Source: Duganella sp. BuS-21 (GTDB lineage Bacteria > Pseudomonadota > Gammaproteobacteria > Burkholderiales > Burkholderiaceae_D). From it: a stretch of 64,000 bases of DNA. Of the stretch, positions 35,282 to 44,048 are shown piece by piece. A program made the translations under genes and the position numbers. The DNA lies in the NCBI GenBank assembly GCA_041874725.1, contig CP097466.1:4712001-4776000 (forward strand), given 5' to 3'. Positions within the stretch are counted from its first letter, which is position 1. Every line of letters starts with the position of its first letter. The notes under the pieces are model-generated. The model was not told the DNA's origin and did no database searches. It worked only from the letters and a program-made list of their open reading frames with translations.

Positions 35282-36148
35282 ATGGACTGGGACAACGCGC
35301 GGATTTTCCTCGCCATCTACCGCAAGGGCACGCTGCGCTCGGCCGCCGCCCTGCTCGACATCGACCAGGCCACCGTGGGCCGCCGCCTCAACGCGCTCGA
35401 ATCCTCGCTCGGCGCGCGCCTGTTCCTGCGCACGCCGTCCGGCTACATGGCCACGCCGGCCGGCGAACTGGCCGTCAGCGCGGCCGAGAAGATGGAACAC
35501 GCCGCACTGCAGTTCCAGCGCGAGATGCAGGGCATCGATAACCGCCTGTCCGGCGTGGTGCGCGTCACCACCTCCGACACCATGGCCGCGCACTTCGTCA
35601 TCGGCGCCATGCAGCGGCTGCACCTGCAGCATCCCGACATCCGCATCGTGCTCAGTACCAGCACCGGCATCACCAGTCTGACGCGGCGTGAGGCCGACCT
35701 GGCGGTGCGCACGCTCAAGCCCACCAGCCCGGACCTGATCTCGCGCCACCTGACCCGCCGCAGCATGGGTCTCTACGCCACGCCGGCCTATCTGAAGGCG
35801 CGCGGCATGCCGCAACCGGGCAACGGCCTGGCGGGACACGACATCGTGATCTATCAAGCCTCGGTGGCGCCGCGCCACCAGGAAAAGATCTGTTTTGAGC
35901 CGGTACACAATGCGCGCGTGGCGATGGAGGTCAACAGCGGGCTGGCGATGATCGAGGCGGCGCGGCTGGGCATGGGCGTGACCGAACTGCCCTGCCACAT
36001 GGCCGACGGCGACAAGCGCCTGGTGCGCATCTGGCCGGAGCGGGTCGACCACTACGACGTCTGGCTGGTGATGCACGCCGATTTGAGCCGCAGCGCGCGC
36101 GTGCGGGCGGCGGCCGACGCCATCATCGCCAGCTTCCCCGACCAGTAA
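35282..36148 (+). CDS. LysR-family transcription regulator
   Basis: This 288-residue regulator has the N-terminal winged helix (MDWDNARIFLAIYRKGTLRS, then ATVGRRLNALESSLGARLF) and a periplasmic-binding-like effector domain (RVTTSDTMAAHFVIGAMQRL). The ATG at 35282 follows GGGGACC; an upstream ATG in the same frame at 35252 would place the start inside the palindrome. It is divergent from the MFS exporter and probably controls it and itself. The effector is unknown. Confidence 0.92.
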   Translation: MDWDNARIFLAIYRKGTLRSAAALLDIDQATVGRRLNALESSLGARLFLRTPSGYMATPAGELAVSAAEKMEHAALQFQREMQGIDNRLSGVVRVTTSDTMAAHFVIGAMQRLHLQHPDIRIVLSTSTGITSLTRREADLAVRTLKPTSPDLISRHLTRRSMGLYATPAYLKARGMPQPGNGLAGHDIVIYQASVAPRHQEKICFEPVHNARVAMEVNSGLAMIEAARLGMGVTELPCHMADGDKRLVRIWPERVDHYDVWLVMHADLSRSARVRAAADAIIASFPDQ

Positions 36149-36189
36149 CTGTACGCCTGCCCCGGGCGCGGCGGTGCTAATATGCCAAG

Positions 36190-36966
36190 ATGAATACGCA
36201 AGCATCCACACTGGGCATCCTGCAAAGACTGCATCAAGGCGCTGTCGCCTGGATGCACAGCTGGTGGCGCCTGCTGCATTTCGCGGTGCTGATGTTTTCC
36301 CTCGCGCTCACTCCCTCCAGCTATGGCGGCGACCGTCGGCCTGTCCTCGCGCGCCATCTGGTGGCGGACACCGCCCCCAACCTGGCCTGGTACGGCGTGC
36401 TGTCCGCCCTGGTCAGCCTGGTGCTGATCCGCATCGTGGTGGTGACGTCGCAAAGCTACGGCCTGTCGCGCTTCGCGCTGGAGATGGTGGTGCGCGTGCT
36501 GGTGTTGGAACTGATCCCGCTCACCGCCGCCGCCTTTGTCGCCCTGCGCACCACCCTGCCCGCCGGCCTTGAATTCGCGCAGAAGCGCAACATGGCCGCC
36601 GCCACGGACGAGGAGCTGAACGGCGAGTTTTTCCCGCGCGTGGTGGCCGGCATTTTCGCCGTCTGGCTGCTGGCGGCGGTCAGCTGTGTGCTGACGCTAT
36701 TCCTGGCCTACGTGACGCTCTACGGCTTCACGCCATGGGCGCTGGCCGGCTACACGCGCGTGGTCGGGCAAGTGTTCAACCCCGCAGTCACCTTGATCCT
36801 GGTGCTGAAGATCGTGTTCTTCAGCTTTGCCGTCGGGCTGATACCGATGGCGTCCTCCTTTTACTCCGGCCTCGCCAAGGTGTCGCGCGGCCTGTCGGAC
36901 ATGGTGCGGCTGTTTGCCGTGATGCTCCTCATCGAAGTCGCCTCGCTCATGGGTAATTACTACTGA
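36190..36966 (+). CDS. MlaE-family ABC transporter permease
   Basis: This 258-residue inner-membrane protein has about five or six helices and the MlaE-type core LIRIVVVTSQSYGLSRFALE, then VVRVLVLELIPLTAAAFVAL. It is divergent from E. coli MlaE but the size, helix pattern and linkage to an MCE protein support the call. MlaE permeases move phospholipids or other lipids with an MCE shaft and an ATPase. No MlaF-type ATPase gene is present here. A possible -10 (TAATAT) ends 6 bp before the ATG. Confidence 0.75.
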   Translation: MNTQASTLGILQRLHQGAVAWMHSWWRLLHFAVLMFSLALTPSSYGGDRRPVLARHLVADTAPNLAWYGVLSALVSLVLIRIVVVTSQSYGLSRFALEMVVRVLVLELIPLTAAAFVALRTTLPAGLEFAQKRNMAAATDEELNGEFFPRVVAGIFAVWLLAAVSCVLTLFLAYVTLYGFTPWALAGYTRVVGQVFNPAVTLILVLKIVFFSFAVGLIPMASSFYSGLAKVSRGLSDMVRLFAVMLLIEVASLMGNYY

Positions 36967-36967
36967 T

Positions 36968-37936
36968 ATGACAGAACAAAACAACGAAGCCGCGCCGGTG
37001 CGCAACGCCGAATTCAAGGCCGCCATGCTGCTGGCGCTGATGGTGGCGCTGGTGCTGGGATCGGCGCTCTACCTGCTGTACGCGCGTGGCGCGTTCGAGA
37101 CCACCCAGACGCTGATCCTGCAGGCCGACGATTCGGAGGGCGTGGTGGTCGGCATGGACGTTACCTTTGCCGGCTTCCCGATCGGCCGCGTGCGGCGCAT
37201 CGAGTTAAGCCAGGAAGGCAAGGCGCGCGTGGTGGTCGACGTGCCGCGCAAGGATGCACACTGGCTGCGCAGCTCCAGCATCTTCACGCTGGAGCGCGGG
37301 CTGGTGGGCGGCGCCAAGCTGCGCGCCTTCAGCGGTATTCCGACCGATCCGGCGCTGGAAGACGGTGCGGCACGCACGCTGCTGGTGGGCGATCCCGGCG
37401 CCGAGATTCCGCGTCTGCTGTCGGCCGCGCGCGATCTGCTGCAAAACCTGAACCAGCTGACGGCGGAGAATTCGGCCTTGGCCGCCAGCCTGGCCAACGT
37501 GGCCGGCGTCACCGGCAAACTCAATGGCCCGCACGGCGCCATGGGCTTGATTGCCGGCGACGACAAGAACGCACAGCAGTTGACCGAGCGCGCCAACAAG
37601 CTGCTGGTGAGCGTGAACGCGCTGGCGGTGAAGGCCGACAGCTTGATCGGCCATGCCGACGAACGGGTATTTGGTGAGAAAGGCGTGGTGACGGATGCGC
37701 AGGCCACCATTGTCCAGCTTAACGGTCTGCTGGCGGACGCGCGCAACTCGCTCAAGAAAATGGATGCGGTGCTGGTGGAGGCGCAGGCGGTGGCCTCCAA
37801 CACCAAGGAGGCCACCGCCGATCTGGGCACGCTGCGCGGCGAAGTGGAAAGCAGCTTGCGGCGGGTGGAGCAACTGGTGAATGAAATCAACCGCAAATGG
37901 CCGTTCAAGCGCGATACGGAGATCAAGCTGCCATGA
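36968..37936 (+). CDS. MlaD-family MCE protein
   Basis: This 322-residue protein has one N-terminal membrane helix (about 16-38), one MCE domain (LILQADDSEGVVVGMDVTFA to LVGGAKLRAFSG, about 44-130) and a long C-terminal helical region suited to form a hexameric tube. MCE proteins carry lipids across the periplasm. It starts 1 bp after the permease stop, so the two are coupled. The C-terminal helices are longer than in E. coli MlaD and closer to longer-shaft MCE proteins. Confidence 0.9.
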   Translation: MTEQNNEAAPVRNAEFKAAMLLALMVALVLGSALYLLYARGAFETTQTLILQADDSEGVVVGMDVTFAGFPIGRVRRIELSQEGKARVVVDVPRKDAHWLRSSSIFTLERGLVGGAKLRAFSGIPTDPALEDGAARTLLVGDPGAEIPRLLSAARDLLQNLNQLTAENSALAASLANVAGVTGKLNGPHGAMGLIAGDDKNAQQLTERANKLLVSVNALAVKADSLIGHADERVFGEKGVVTDAQATIVQLNGLLADARNSLKKMDAVLVEAQAVASNTKEATADLGTLRGEVESSLRRVEQLVNEINRKWPFKRDTEIKLP

Positions 37937-38631
37937 AGAAGACTATCGCTATCGCTATCGCCAGCGTCGCCACCACCTTACTGGCCGGCTGCGGCAACAA
38001 TCCTCCGGTGCCGGACTGGCAGATGAATGCGCATAGCAGCATCGAGCGCGCCACTTCGGCCTACATGTCCGGCAACTCGCGCGTGGAAGCGGCTGAAGCC
38101 AAACGCGCACGCGAGGCGCTGGCCAGCACCGGCAAGATAGACCTGATCATCCGCGCGGAGCTGGTCCAGTGCGCGGCGCGCGTGGCCTCACTGGTGTTCG
38201 AGGACTGCGCCGGCTACGACAAGCTGGCGCAAGACGCCGGCCCGACCGACCGCGCCTACGCCGCCTACCTGGCCGGCCGCGCCACCACCACCGACACCCC
38301 CCTGCTGCCGACCCAACACCAGCCCATCGCCGCCATCACGGCCAGCACCGCAGCGGCAGCCGACGCCGGCGCCGTGCAAGCCATCGCCGACCCGCTTTCC
38401 AGGCTGGTTGCCAGCGGCGTGCTGCTGCGCGCCGGCAAAGCCAGCCCGCTACTGCTGGCCGACGCGGTGGAAACCGCCTCCGCCCAAGGCTGGCGGCGGC
38501 CGCTACTGGCCTGGCTCGGCGTGCAAGCCATGCGCGCCGAACAAGCCGGTGACAGCGCCGAAGCCCAGCGCATCAAGCGCCGCATCGATATCGTCGCCGG
38601 CAAACACGCGGAAATAAAGACGCTGAAATGA
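37933..38631 (+). CDS. Lipoprotein of the MlaE/MlaD unit
   Basis: This 232-residue protein has a lipoprotein signal (MKKTIAIAIASVATTLLAGC) with the lipidated Cys at about residue 20. The mature part is Ala-rich and helical and resembles no family I can name. The ATG overlaps the MlaD stop as ATGA, so translation is coupled. Position suggests an outer-membrane or periplasmic partner of the MCE protein; this is inference. Confidence 0.8.
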   Translation: MKKTIAIAIASVATTLLAGCGNNPPVPDWQMNAHSSIERATSAYMSGNSRVEAAEAKRAREALASTGKIDLIIRAELVQCAARVASLVFEDCAGYDKLAQDAGPTDRAYAAYLAGRATTTDTPLLPTQHQPIAAITASTAAAADAGAVQAIADPLSRLVASGVLLRAGKASPLLLADAVETASAQGWRRPLLAWLGVQAMRAEQAGDSAEAQRIKRRIDIVAGKHAEIKTLK

Positions 38632-38681
38632 GGCCTGCCGGCTTCCTGTAAAATCCTGCTTCCACCGAATCAAGGATTTAC

Positions 38682-39653
38682 ATGGCCTACTCCCTCTCCC
38701 GGCCGCTGCGCGGGCTATTCACCGCACTGGCGCTGTCGTGCGCAGTAATTGCCGCACCTACGCAGGCCGCGCCGTATAAAGTCATCGTCGACATGGACAT
38801 CGGCGACGACATCGACGACGCCTTCGCCCTCGGCCTGCTGCTGCAAAGCCCCGAGCTGGACATCATCGGCATCACCACCGCTTGGGGCGACACCGCCCTG
38901 CGCGCGCAACTGCTGGAACGCCTGCTGCGCGAAACAGGCCACGGCCAGATCCCGGTCGCGCAAGGCATCGCCACCACCGGCAATCCACAACCGCTCACGC
39001 AAGCACGCTACGCCCAGCGCGGCAAGCTGCCGGCGAAACTGGACGCGGTGGATTTCATGCTGGACCAGATCAAACGCCAGCCCGGCCAGATCACACTGGT
39101 GGCCCTCGGCCCGCTGACCAATATCGGCGCCGCCATCACACGCGACGCCGCCACATTCGGCAAACTCAAACAGGTCGCCATGATGGGCGGCTCGGTGCGC
39201 GTTGGCTACCGCAAATCGCAGTACGTGCCGTCACGCCCGGTGGATAAGGAATACAACATCGTCTCCGACATCCCGGCCGCGCAAAAGCTGTTCACCTCCA
39301 GCGTGCCGATCGTCATGATGCCGCTCGACTCGACCCAAATCCGCCTCGATGAAGTGGAACGCAACGCCCTGCTGGGCCACGGCTCGCCGGTCACCGACGC
39401 GCTGGCCCTGCTCTACCATCAATGGATCGACGCCTACCAGCCATGGTCCAGCAACATGCCGTCGCTGTTCGACGTGGTGCCGGTAGCCTGGCTGATCGAT
39501 CCAACCGTCTGCCCCACCGCGCCAATGCGCATCGTGGTCGACAACGAAGGCTACACGCGCGAACTTCCCGGCAAACCGAACGCGCAAGTGTGCCTGGCCT
39601 CGGACCGGCAGCGCTTCTTCGACATCATGATGCCGCGACTGCTGAAGGACTAA
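38682..39653 (+). CDS. Exported inosine/uridine-type nucleoside hydrolase
   Basis: This 323-residue protein has a signal peptide (ending APTQAA, about residue 30) and the nucleoside hydrolase start VIVDMDIGDDIDDAFALGLL; D37, D39, D42/D43 and D45/D46 correspond to the calcium and catalytic cluster. The VALGPLTNIGAAI and QVAMMGGSVRVG segments follow. It should cleave nucleosides to ribose and base, probably in the periplasm. Most bacterial members are cytosolic, so export is unusual. A downstream gene for YciH starts 3 bp after the stop. Confidence 0.9.
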   Translation: MAYSLSRPLRGLFTALALSCAVIAAPTQAAPYKVIVDMDIGDDIDDAFALGLLLQSPELDIIGITTAWGDTALRAQLLERLLRETGHGQIPVAQGIATTGNPQPLTQARYAQRGKLPAKLDAVDFMLDQIKRQPGQITLVALGPLTNIGAAITRDAATFGKLKQVAMMGGSVRVGYRKSQYVPSRPVDKEYNIVSDIPAAQKLFTSSVPIVMMPLDSTQIRLDEVERNALLGHGSPVTDALALLYHQWIDAYQPWSSNMPSLFDVVPVAWLIDPTVCPTAPMRIVVDNEGYTRELPGKPNAQVCLASDRQRFFDIMMPRLLKD

Positions 39654-39655
39654 CT

Positions 39656-40000
39656 ATGGCCCTCGTCTACTCCACCGAAACGGGCCGCATGTGCCCGGAC
39701 TGCCGCAAACCGCTCACCGACTGCAGCTGCAGGAGCGCCGCCAAAGCCAAGCCGGCGGGCGACGGCAACCTCAAGGTTTCGCGCGAATCCAAGGGACGCG
39801 GCGGCAAGACCGTCACGCTGGTGCGCGGCCTGCCGCTCGACGCCGACGCGCTGGCCGCACTGGGCAAACAGCTGCGCACAGCCTGCGGTTCCGGCGGCAC
39901 CGCCAAGGATGGTGTGCTTGAAATTCAGGGCGACCATTGCGAACGCGTGATGGCCGAGCTGACAAAGCTCGGCCACAAACCGAAACGCGTGGGCGGCTAG
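39656..40000 (+). CDS. yciH: YciH/SUI1-family translation factor-like protein
   Basis: This 114-residue protein has an N-terminal cysteine set (CPDCRKPLTDCSC, residues about 13-25) and a SUI1/eIF1 domain (GGKTVTLVRGLPLDADALAA, then ILEIQGDH-like VLEIQGDHCERVMAELTKLG). Bacterial YciH is thought to influence initiation fidelity. The start ATG lies just after the nucleoside hydrolase stop, so they may be co-transcribed by chance. Confidence 0.9.
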   Translation: MALVYSTETGRMCPDCRKPLTDCSCRSAAKAKPAGDGNLKVSRESKGRGGKTVTLVRGLPLDADALAALGKQLRTACGSGGTAKDGVLEIQGDHCERVMAELTKLGHKPKRVGG

Positions 40001-40002
40001 CC

Positions 40003-40620
40003 TTACGCGGTCGCCTTCAGGGTGCGCTGGACCGACAGATAGATATTGTCGCGCTCCAGCGCCTTGCCCTCAGCCACGGCGCCCAGCCATTGCGCGGTGC
40101 TGGCCACCGCCGCAAAGCCGGTATGGAACACCGTGCTGAAAACGCGGTGGATCTCTTCCGCGCTGGCCTTGCCGGCCGCATTCTCGTATGACGGCGAACC
40201 GCTGGCATCCGACAAAAACTCCACCGACAGTCCCTTGTGCGCCGCCTCGTAGATGGTCGCGGCATCGCAGTTGTGCGTCATGTAGCCGACGATGGTCAGC
40301 GTGTCGATGGCGTTGTCGGCCACCCACTGCGCCAGGTCGGTGCCGGTAAACACGCTGGCGTAGGTCTTGTTGATATGGTGGCTGGAACCGCGCTTGGCCA
40401 CCTCGTCGTGCAGCTGCCAGGACGGCGAGCCCTTGGCGAAGATCGGCGACTGCTCCGGCGCGTCGTGCTGCACCATCACCACCGGAATCCCGGCGGCGCG
40501 CGCGGCGTCCATGGCGCGGGTGATATTCGGCAGGCTCACGGCCACAGGTGGGTACTCGATTTTCATATTACCGGTGAAGTATTCGTTTTGTACGTCGATG
40601 ACGATCAGGGCGCGGCGCAT
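40003..40620 (-). CDS. Isochorismatase-like cysteine hydrolase
   Basis: This 205-residue enzyme has the cysteine-hydrolase triad: D9 (LIVIDVQNEYF), K85 (HHINKTYASVF) and C118 (GYMTHNCDAATI). Relatives act on nicotinamide, N-carbamoyl compounds or isochorismate; the substrate is not clear. It is divergent from a GlxA-type AraC regulator (111 bp gap), which is a common regulator for this family. Confidence 0.9.
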   Translation of the reverse strand: MRRALIVIDVQNEYFTGNMKIEYPPVAVSLPNITRAMDAARAAGIPVVMVQHDAPEQSPIFAKGSPSWQLHDEVAKRGSSHHINKTYASVFTGTDLAQWVADNAIDTLTIVGYMTHNCDAATIYEAAHKGLSVEFLSDASGSPSYENAAGKASAEEIHRVFSTVFHTGFAAVASTAQWLGAVAEGKALERDNIYLSVQRTLKATA

Positions 40621-40719
40621 GGTGTTTCTCCTGTGTTGAGTTACTGGATTGGGTGACGATGAGCGACATTGTGCGCTTGCGCGCGCCGGTGCGACAGTGG
40701 CCCGAAGGCATACAAACGA

Positions 40720-40725
40720 TATAAT
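40720..40725 (+). promoter_or_regulatory. Candidate -10 box placing the start of transcription at the AraC ATG
   Basis: TATAAT ends 6 bases before the ATG at 40732, so the usual start of transcription would fall on or next to the start codon, implying a leaderless message. There is no ribosome site in the remaining bases. Confidence 0.5.
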
Positions 40726-40731
40726 TGGGCC

Positions 40732-41685
40732 ATGCACACTCCCTCTGCCTACAGCTACCGCATCGCCGTGATCGCGTTCGACGGCATCACGCCCTTCCAC
40801 CTGTCCGTGCCGGGCATGGTGTTCCGCGACGCCGCCTTCGATATCACGATCTGCTCGGCCGATCCGTCGCCGCTGCGCACCACGGGCGGCTTCGACATCA
40901 GCGTGCGGCATGGCCTGCAGGCGCTGAGCCGCGCCGACATCGTCATCCTGCCGACCTGGCACGACGACTGCCGCCCGGCGCCGGCGGTACTGCTGGAGGC
41001 GCTCAAGCGCGCACACCGGCGCGGCGCGCGCATCGTCGGCCTGTGCCTGGGCGCCTTTCCGCTGGCCGAAGCGGGTCTGCTCGACGGCCGCAGCGCCACC
41101 ACCCACTGGTCCTTCGCCGATGCGCTGGCCGAGCGCCATCCCACCGTCGTCGTCGACCGCGAAGTGCTGTATGTGGATGATGGCGTGTTGACTTCCGCCG
41201 GCGTGGCGGCGGGACTGGATTGCTGCCTGCACCTGCTGCGCCAGCTATGCGGCGCGGAGGCGGCCAACCACGTGGCGCGGCAACTGGTGGTGGCGCCGCA
41301 CCGGCAAGGCGGGCAGGCGCAGTTCATCGAGCGCCCGGTGCCGGTGAGCGGCAGCGACGACCGTTTTGCGCAAGTATTGGAATGGGTGAACCAGCACCTG
41401 GCCGAGAATCACAGCATCGACGCGCTGGCGGCGCGGGCCGCCATGAGCCGGCGCAATTTCACGCGCCACTTCCGCGACGCCACCGGCACCTCGTTCAAGC
41501 AATGGCTGCTGAACCAGCGCGTGACGCACGCGCAACGGCTGCTGGAAAGCAGCGACGTATCGATCGAGATGGTGGCGCAGGAGGCGGGCTTCGGTTCGGC
41601 GCTGTCGCTGCGCCAGCACTTCCAGGCGACCTTGCGCACCTCGCCGTCCGCCTACCGCAAGCTGTACCGGCCTGCGACACCCTGA
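40732..41685 (+). CDS. GlxA/FtrA-type AraC regulator with DJ-1-like domain
   Basis: This 317-residue regulator joins an N-terminal class I amidotransferase/DJ-1-like domain (RIAVIAFDGITPFHLSVPGM, with VGLCLGAFPLAEAGLLDGR holding the nucleophile-elbow cysteine) to a C-terminal AraC domain (SIDALAARAAMSRRNFTRHF, then VSIEMVAQEAGFGSALSLRQ). It probably regulates the divergent cysteine hydrolase. The start is supported by the family N-terminus and the -10 box just upstream. Confidence 0.93.
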   Translation: MHTPSAYSYRIAVIAFDGITPFHLSVPGMVFRDAAFDITICSADPSPLRTTGGFDISVRHGLQALSRADIVILPTWHDDCRPAPAVLLEALKRAHRRGARIVGLCLGAFPLAEAGLLDGRSATTHWSFADALAERHPTVVVDREVLYVDDGVLTSAGVAAGLDCCLHLLRQLCGAEAANHVARQLVVAPHRQGGQAQFIERPVPVSGSDDRFAQVLEWVNQHLAENHSIDALAARAAMSRRNFTRHFRDATGTSFKQWLLNQRVTHAQRLLESSDVSIEMVAQEAGFGSALSLRQHFQATLRTSPSAYRKLYRPATP

Positions 41686-41694
41686 ACTCCGGGA

Positions 41695-42942
41695 CTATTC
41701 GCCTGCGGCGGCTGCGGCTTCCCGCAGCTTGTCCTTCTTGCTCTTGCGCTTACCCTTGATGCCGCCGTTGACGGTGTCGGTGACGGCGCTGACCACCGGC
41801 GCTTCATCGGTGCGTTCGAAACCGGCGACAACCTCGCGCGGCACGCGCTGCGCCTGACGTTTTTCGATCAGGCGGAAATGCGGCTCCGCCTCGGCGGTGA
41901 CGAAGCTGATCGCCACGCCACTCTCGCCGGCGCGGCCGGTGCGGCCGATGCGGTGCGTGTAATCGACGGCCGAACGCGGCAAATCGTAGTTGACCACGGC
42001 CGGCAGCCGGGCGATATCGATGCCGCGCGCCGCCATGTCGGTTGCCACCAGCACCTGCAGATGGCCGGAGCGGAAATCGGTCAGCGTCTCGGTGCGCGCG
42101 CCCTGGCTCAGCTCTCCGTGGAAAGAGGCGGCGTGGATGCCGTTGCGATTGAGTTTATCGGCCACATGGTCCGAAGCGTACTTGGTGGCGACAAACACCA
42201 TCACCGCCGGCCACTTGTGCTCAAGAATCAGGTGCTTGAGCAGCATGGTGCGGCGAGCCACATCGACTTCGATGGCGCGCTGCGCGATGTTGGGCTGGTC
42301 GGCCGGCGCGGACAACACCTCGACGCGGGTCGGCTGGTTCAGGATGGTGTCGGCCAGCTTCTGCACCGCCGGCGGGAAAGTCGCCGAGAAAAACAGGTTC
42401 TGACGCTGCTGCGGCAGCAGTTCCAGGATGCGGTTCAGCTCCTCGCTGAAGCCCAGGTCCAGCAGGCGGTCGGCCTCGTCCAGCACCAGCATGGCGGTCT
42501 GCGACAGCTTCACCGCATTGTGGTCGATCAGGTCCAGCAGGCGGCCGGGCGTGGCGATCAGGATGTCCGTGCCGCCGCGCAGCGCCATCATCTGCGGGTT
42601 GATCGACACGCCGCCGAACACCACCTGCACCTTGAGCGTGGTCGGCAAATGCGACACCAGCGTGCGCACCGAATCGGCCACCTGCGCCGCCAGCTCGCGC
42701 GTCGGCACCAGGATCAGGCCGTGCACCTGGCGCTGGCTGCCGCGCTTATCGAGCAGCGCATGCAGCAACGGCAGCGCGAACGCGGCGGTTTTGCCGGAAC
42801 CGGTTTGCGCGGCGCCCAGCACGTCCTCACCGCGCAGGATGGCGGGAATGGCGGCGCGCTGGATGGCGGTGGGCTCCAGATAACCGATTTCGGTAATAGC
42901 GTTAAGCAGCGAGGGTGCGAGGCCCAGCGAAGAAAAAGACAT
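41695..42942 (-). CDS. DEAD-box RNA helicase (RhlE-like)
   Basis: This 415-residue helicase has the Q motif (EPTAIQRAAIP, Q28), motif I AQTGSGKT at 45-52, DEAD in VLDEADRLLDLGF, SAT, and motif VI HRIGRTGR. A short basic tail (KGKRKSKKDKLREA) follows. It unwinds RNA in ribosome assembly or decay. The ATG at 42942 gives the normal MSFSSLGL start; the upstream in-frame extension is unlikely because it reaches the M19 gene's upstream region. RhlE is the closest subgroup by motif order and tail type. Confidence 0.93.
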   Translation of the reverse strand: MSFSSLGLAPSLLNAITEIGYLEPTAIQRAAIPAILRGEDVLGAAQTGSGKTAAFALPLLHALLDKRGSQRQVHGLILVPTRELAAQVADSVRTLVSHLPTTLKVQVVFGGVSINPQMMALRGGTDILIATPGRLLDLIDHNAVKLSQTAMLVLDEADRLLDLGFSEELNRILELLPQQRQNLFFSATFPPAVQKLADTILNQPTRVEVLSAPADQPNIAQRAIEVDVARRTMLLKHLILEHKWPAVMVFVATKYASDHVADKLNRNGIHAASFHGELSQGARTETLTDFRSGHLQVLVATDMAARGIDIARLPAVVNYDLPRSAVDYTHRIGRTGRAGESGVAISFVTAEAEPHFRLIEKRQAQRVPREVVAGFERTDEAPVVSAVTDTVNGGIKGKRKSKKDKLREAAAAAGE

Positions 42943-43049
42943 GTCGGCCTTCGTAATACGGGTGAAAAGAAGTGAGTATAAAGCATGCGCCGGAATTGCC
43001 CTCCGCAGCCATTCATGGGAACATAGGCTTTTCAACTACGCTGACGATC

Positions 43050-44039
43050 ATGATCAATTGGGACGCCCACGCCTGCCTGCCACAACACCCGCTGGCCGAC
43101 TTCACGCCGGTGGACCGGCTGCACGCCGCCGGCGTCAATTATGTCTCGCTCAACGTGGGGGCGGACATGAACCCGATCTCGCAAGTGATGTCGGTGATCG
43201 CCGGCTACCGCGCCACCATCGCGGCCGATCCGGCGCGCTATGTGCTGGTGTCCAGCGTGGACGACATCATCCAGGCCGCCGCCGATGGCCGCATGGCGCT
43301 CAGCTTCGACCTTGAAGGCGCCCTGCCGCTGCTGGACCAGCCGGACATGGTGGCGCTGTACGCCCAGCTGGGCGTGCGCCAGATCCACTTCGCCTACAAC
43401 CGCAACAACAGCGTGGCCGACGGCTGCCATGACGCCGCGCGCGGCCTGACGCCGCTCGGCCATCGCATGGTGGCGGCGCTCAACGACAACGGCATCCTGA
43501 TGGACTGTTCGCACACCGGGCGCCTGTGCAGCCTGGAGATCATGAGCGCGTCGTCGCAGCCGGTGATCTTCAGCCACGCCAATCCTTACGCGCTGGTGCA
43601 GCATGGCCGCAACGTCACCGATGAGCAGATCCGCGCCTGCGCCACCACCGGCGGCGTGGTGTGCATCTCCGGCCTGTCCTTCTTCCTCGACAGCGCGCAA
43701 CCGTGCGCCGACGACGTCGCGCGCCATGCGGCCTATGTGGCGGAGCTGGTGGGCGTCAAGCACGTGGGCATAGGCCTGGACATCTGCTTCCAGCAGCCCG
43801 GCCTGGACGACACGCCGCCCGGCGTCTTCGATCCGTCGCACTGGTGGCCCGCCTCGGCCGGCTACGACATGAACCGCCCGCCCAGCTTCACGCCGCCCGA
43901 AGTCTGGCGCGACCTGCCGGCCGCGCTGCGCCGCACCGGCATGAACGACACCGACGTGGCGCTGGTCCTGGGCCGCAACATGATGCGCGTGGCGCAGCAG
44001 GTGTGGAGCAGCCCGCAGGCGCTGGCCAAAGCCGCCTGA
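43050..44039 (+). CDS. M19 membrane-dipeptidase-like protein
   Basis: This 329-residue zinc-dependent renal dipeptidase relative has the NWDAHACLPQHP start, corresponding to the HxD-type metal site, DLEGALPL, DCSHTG, FSHANPYAL and GIGLDICF segments typical of M19. It should cleave dipeptides or related amides. The start at 43050 is chosen to match the family; a GTG at 42972 adds 26 residues and cannot be excluded. The first metal motif reads DAHA rather than the usual DxHxD/NDxP pattern, so activity should be tested. Confidence 0.85.
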   Translation: MINWDAHACLPQHPLADFTPVDRLHAAGVNYVSLNVGADMNPISQVMSVIAGYRATIAADPARYVLVSSVDDIIQAAADGRMALSFDLEGALPLLDQPDMVALYAQLGVRQIHFAYNRNNSVADGCHDAARGLTPLGHRMVAALNDNGILMDCSHTGRLCSLEIMSASSQPVIFSHANPYALVQHGRNVTDEQIRACATTGGVVCISGLSFFLDSAQPCADDVARHAAYVAELVGVKHVGIGLDICFQQPGLDDTPPGVFDPSHWWPASAGYDMNRPPSFTPPEVWRDLPAALRRTGMNDTDVALVLGRNMMRVAQQVWSSPQALAKAA

Positions 44040-44048
44040 CCGTCGCTG

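Noticed and set aside
33761..36211. An 816-codon frame as a fused MFS protein
   Set aside because: The first part is antisense to the LysR gene; the MFS family N-terminus starts at 35194.
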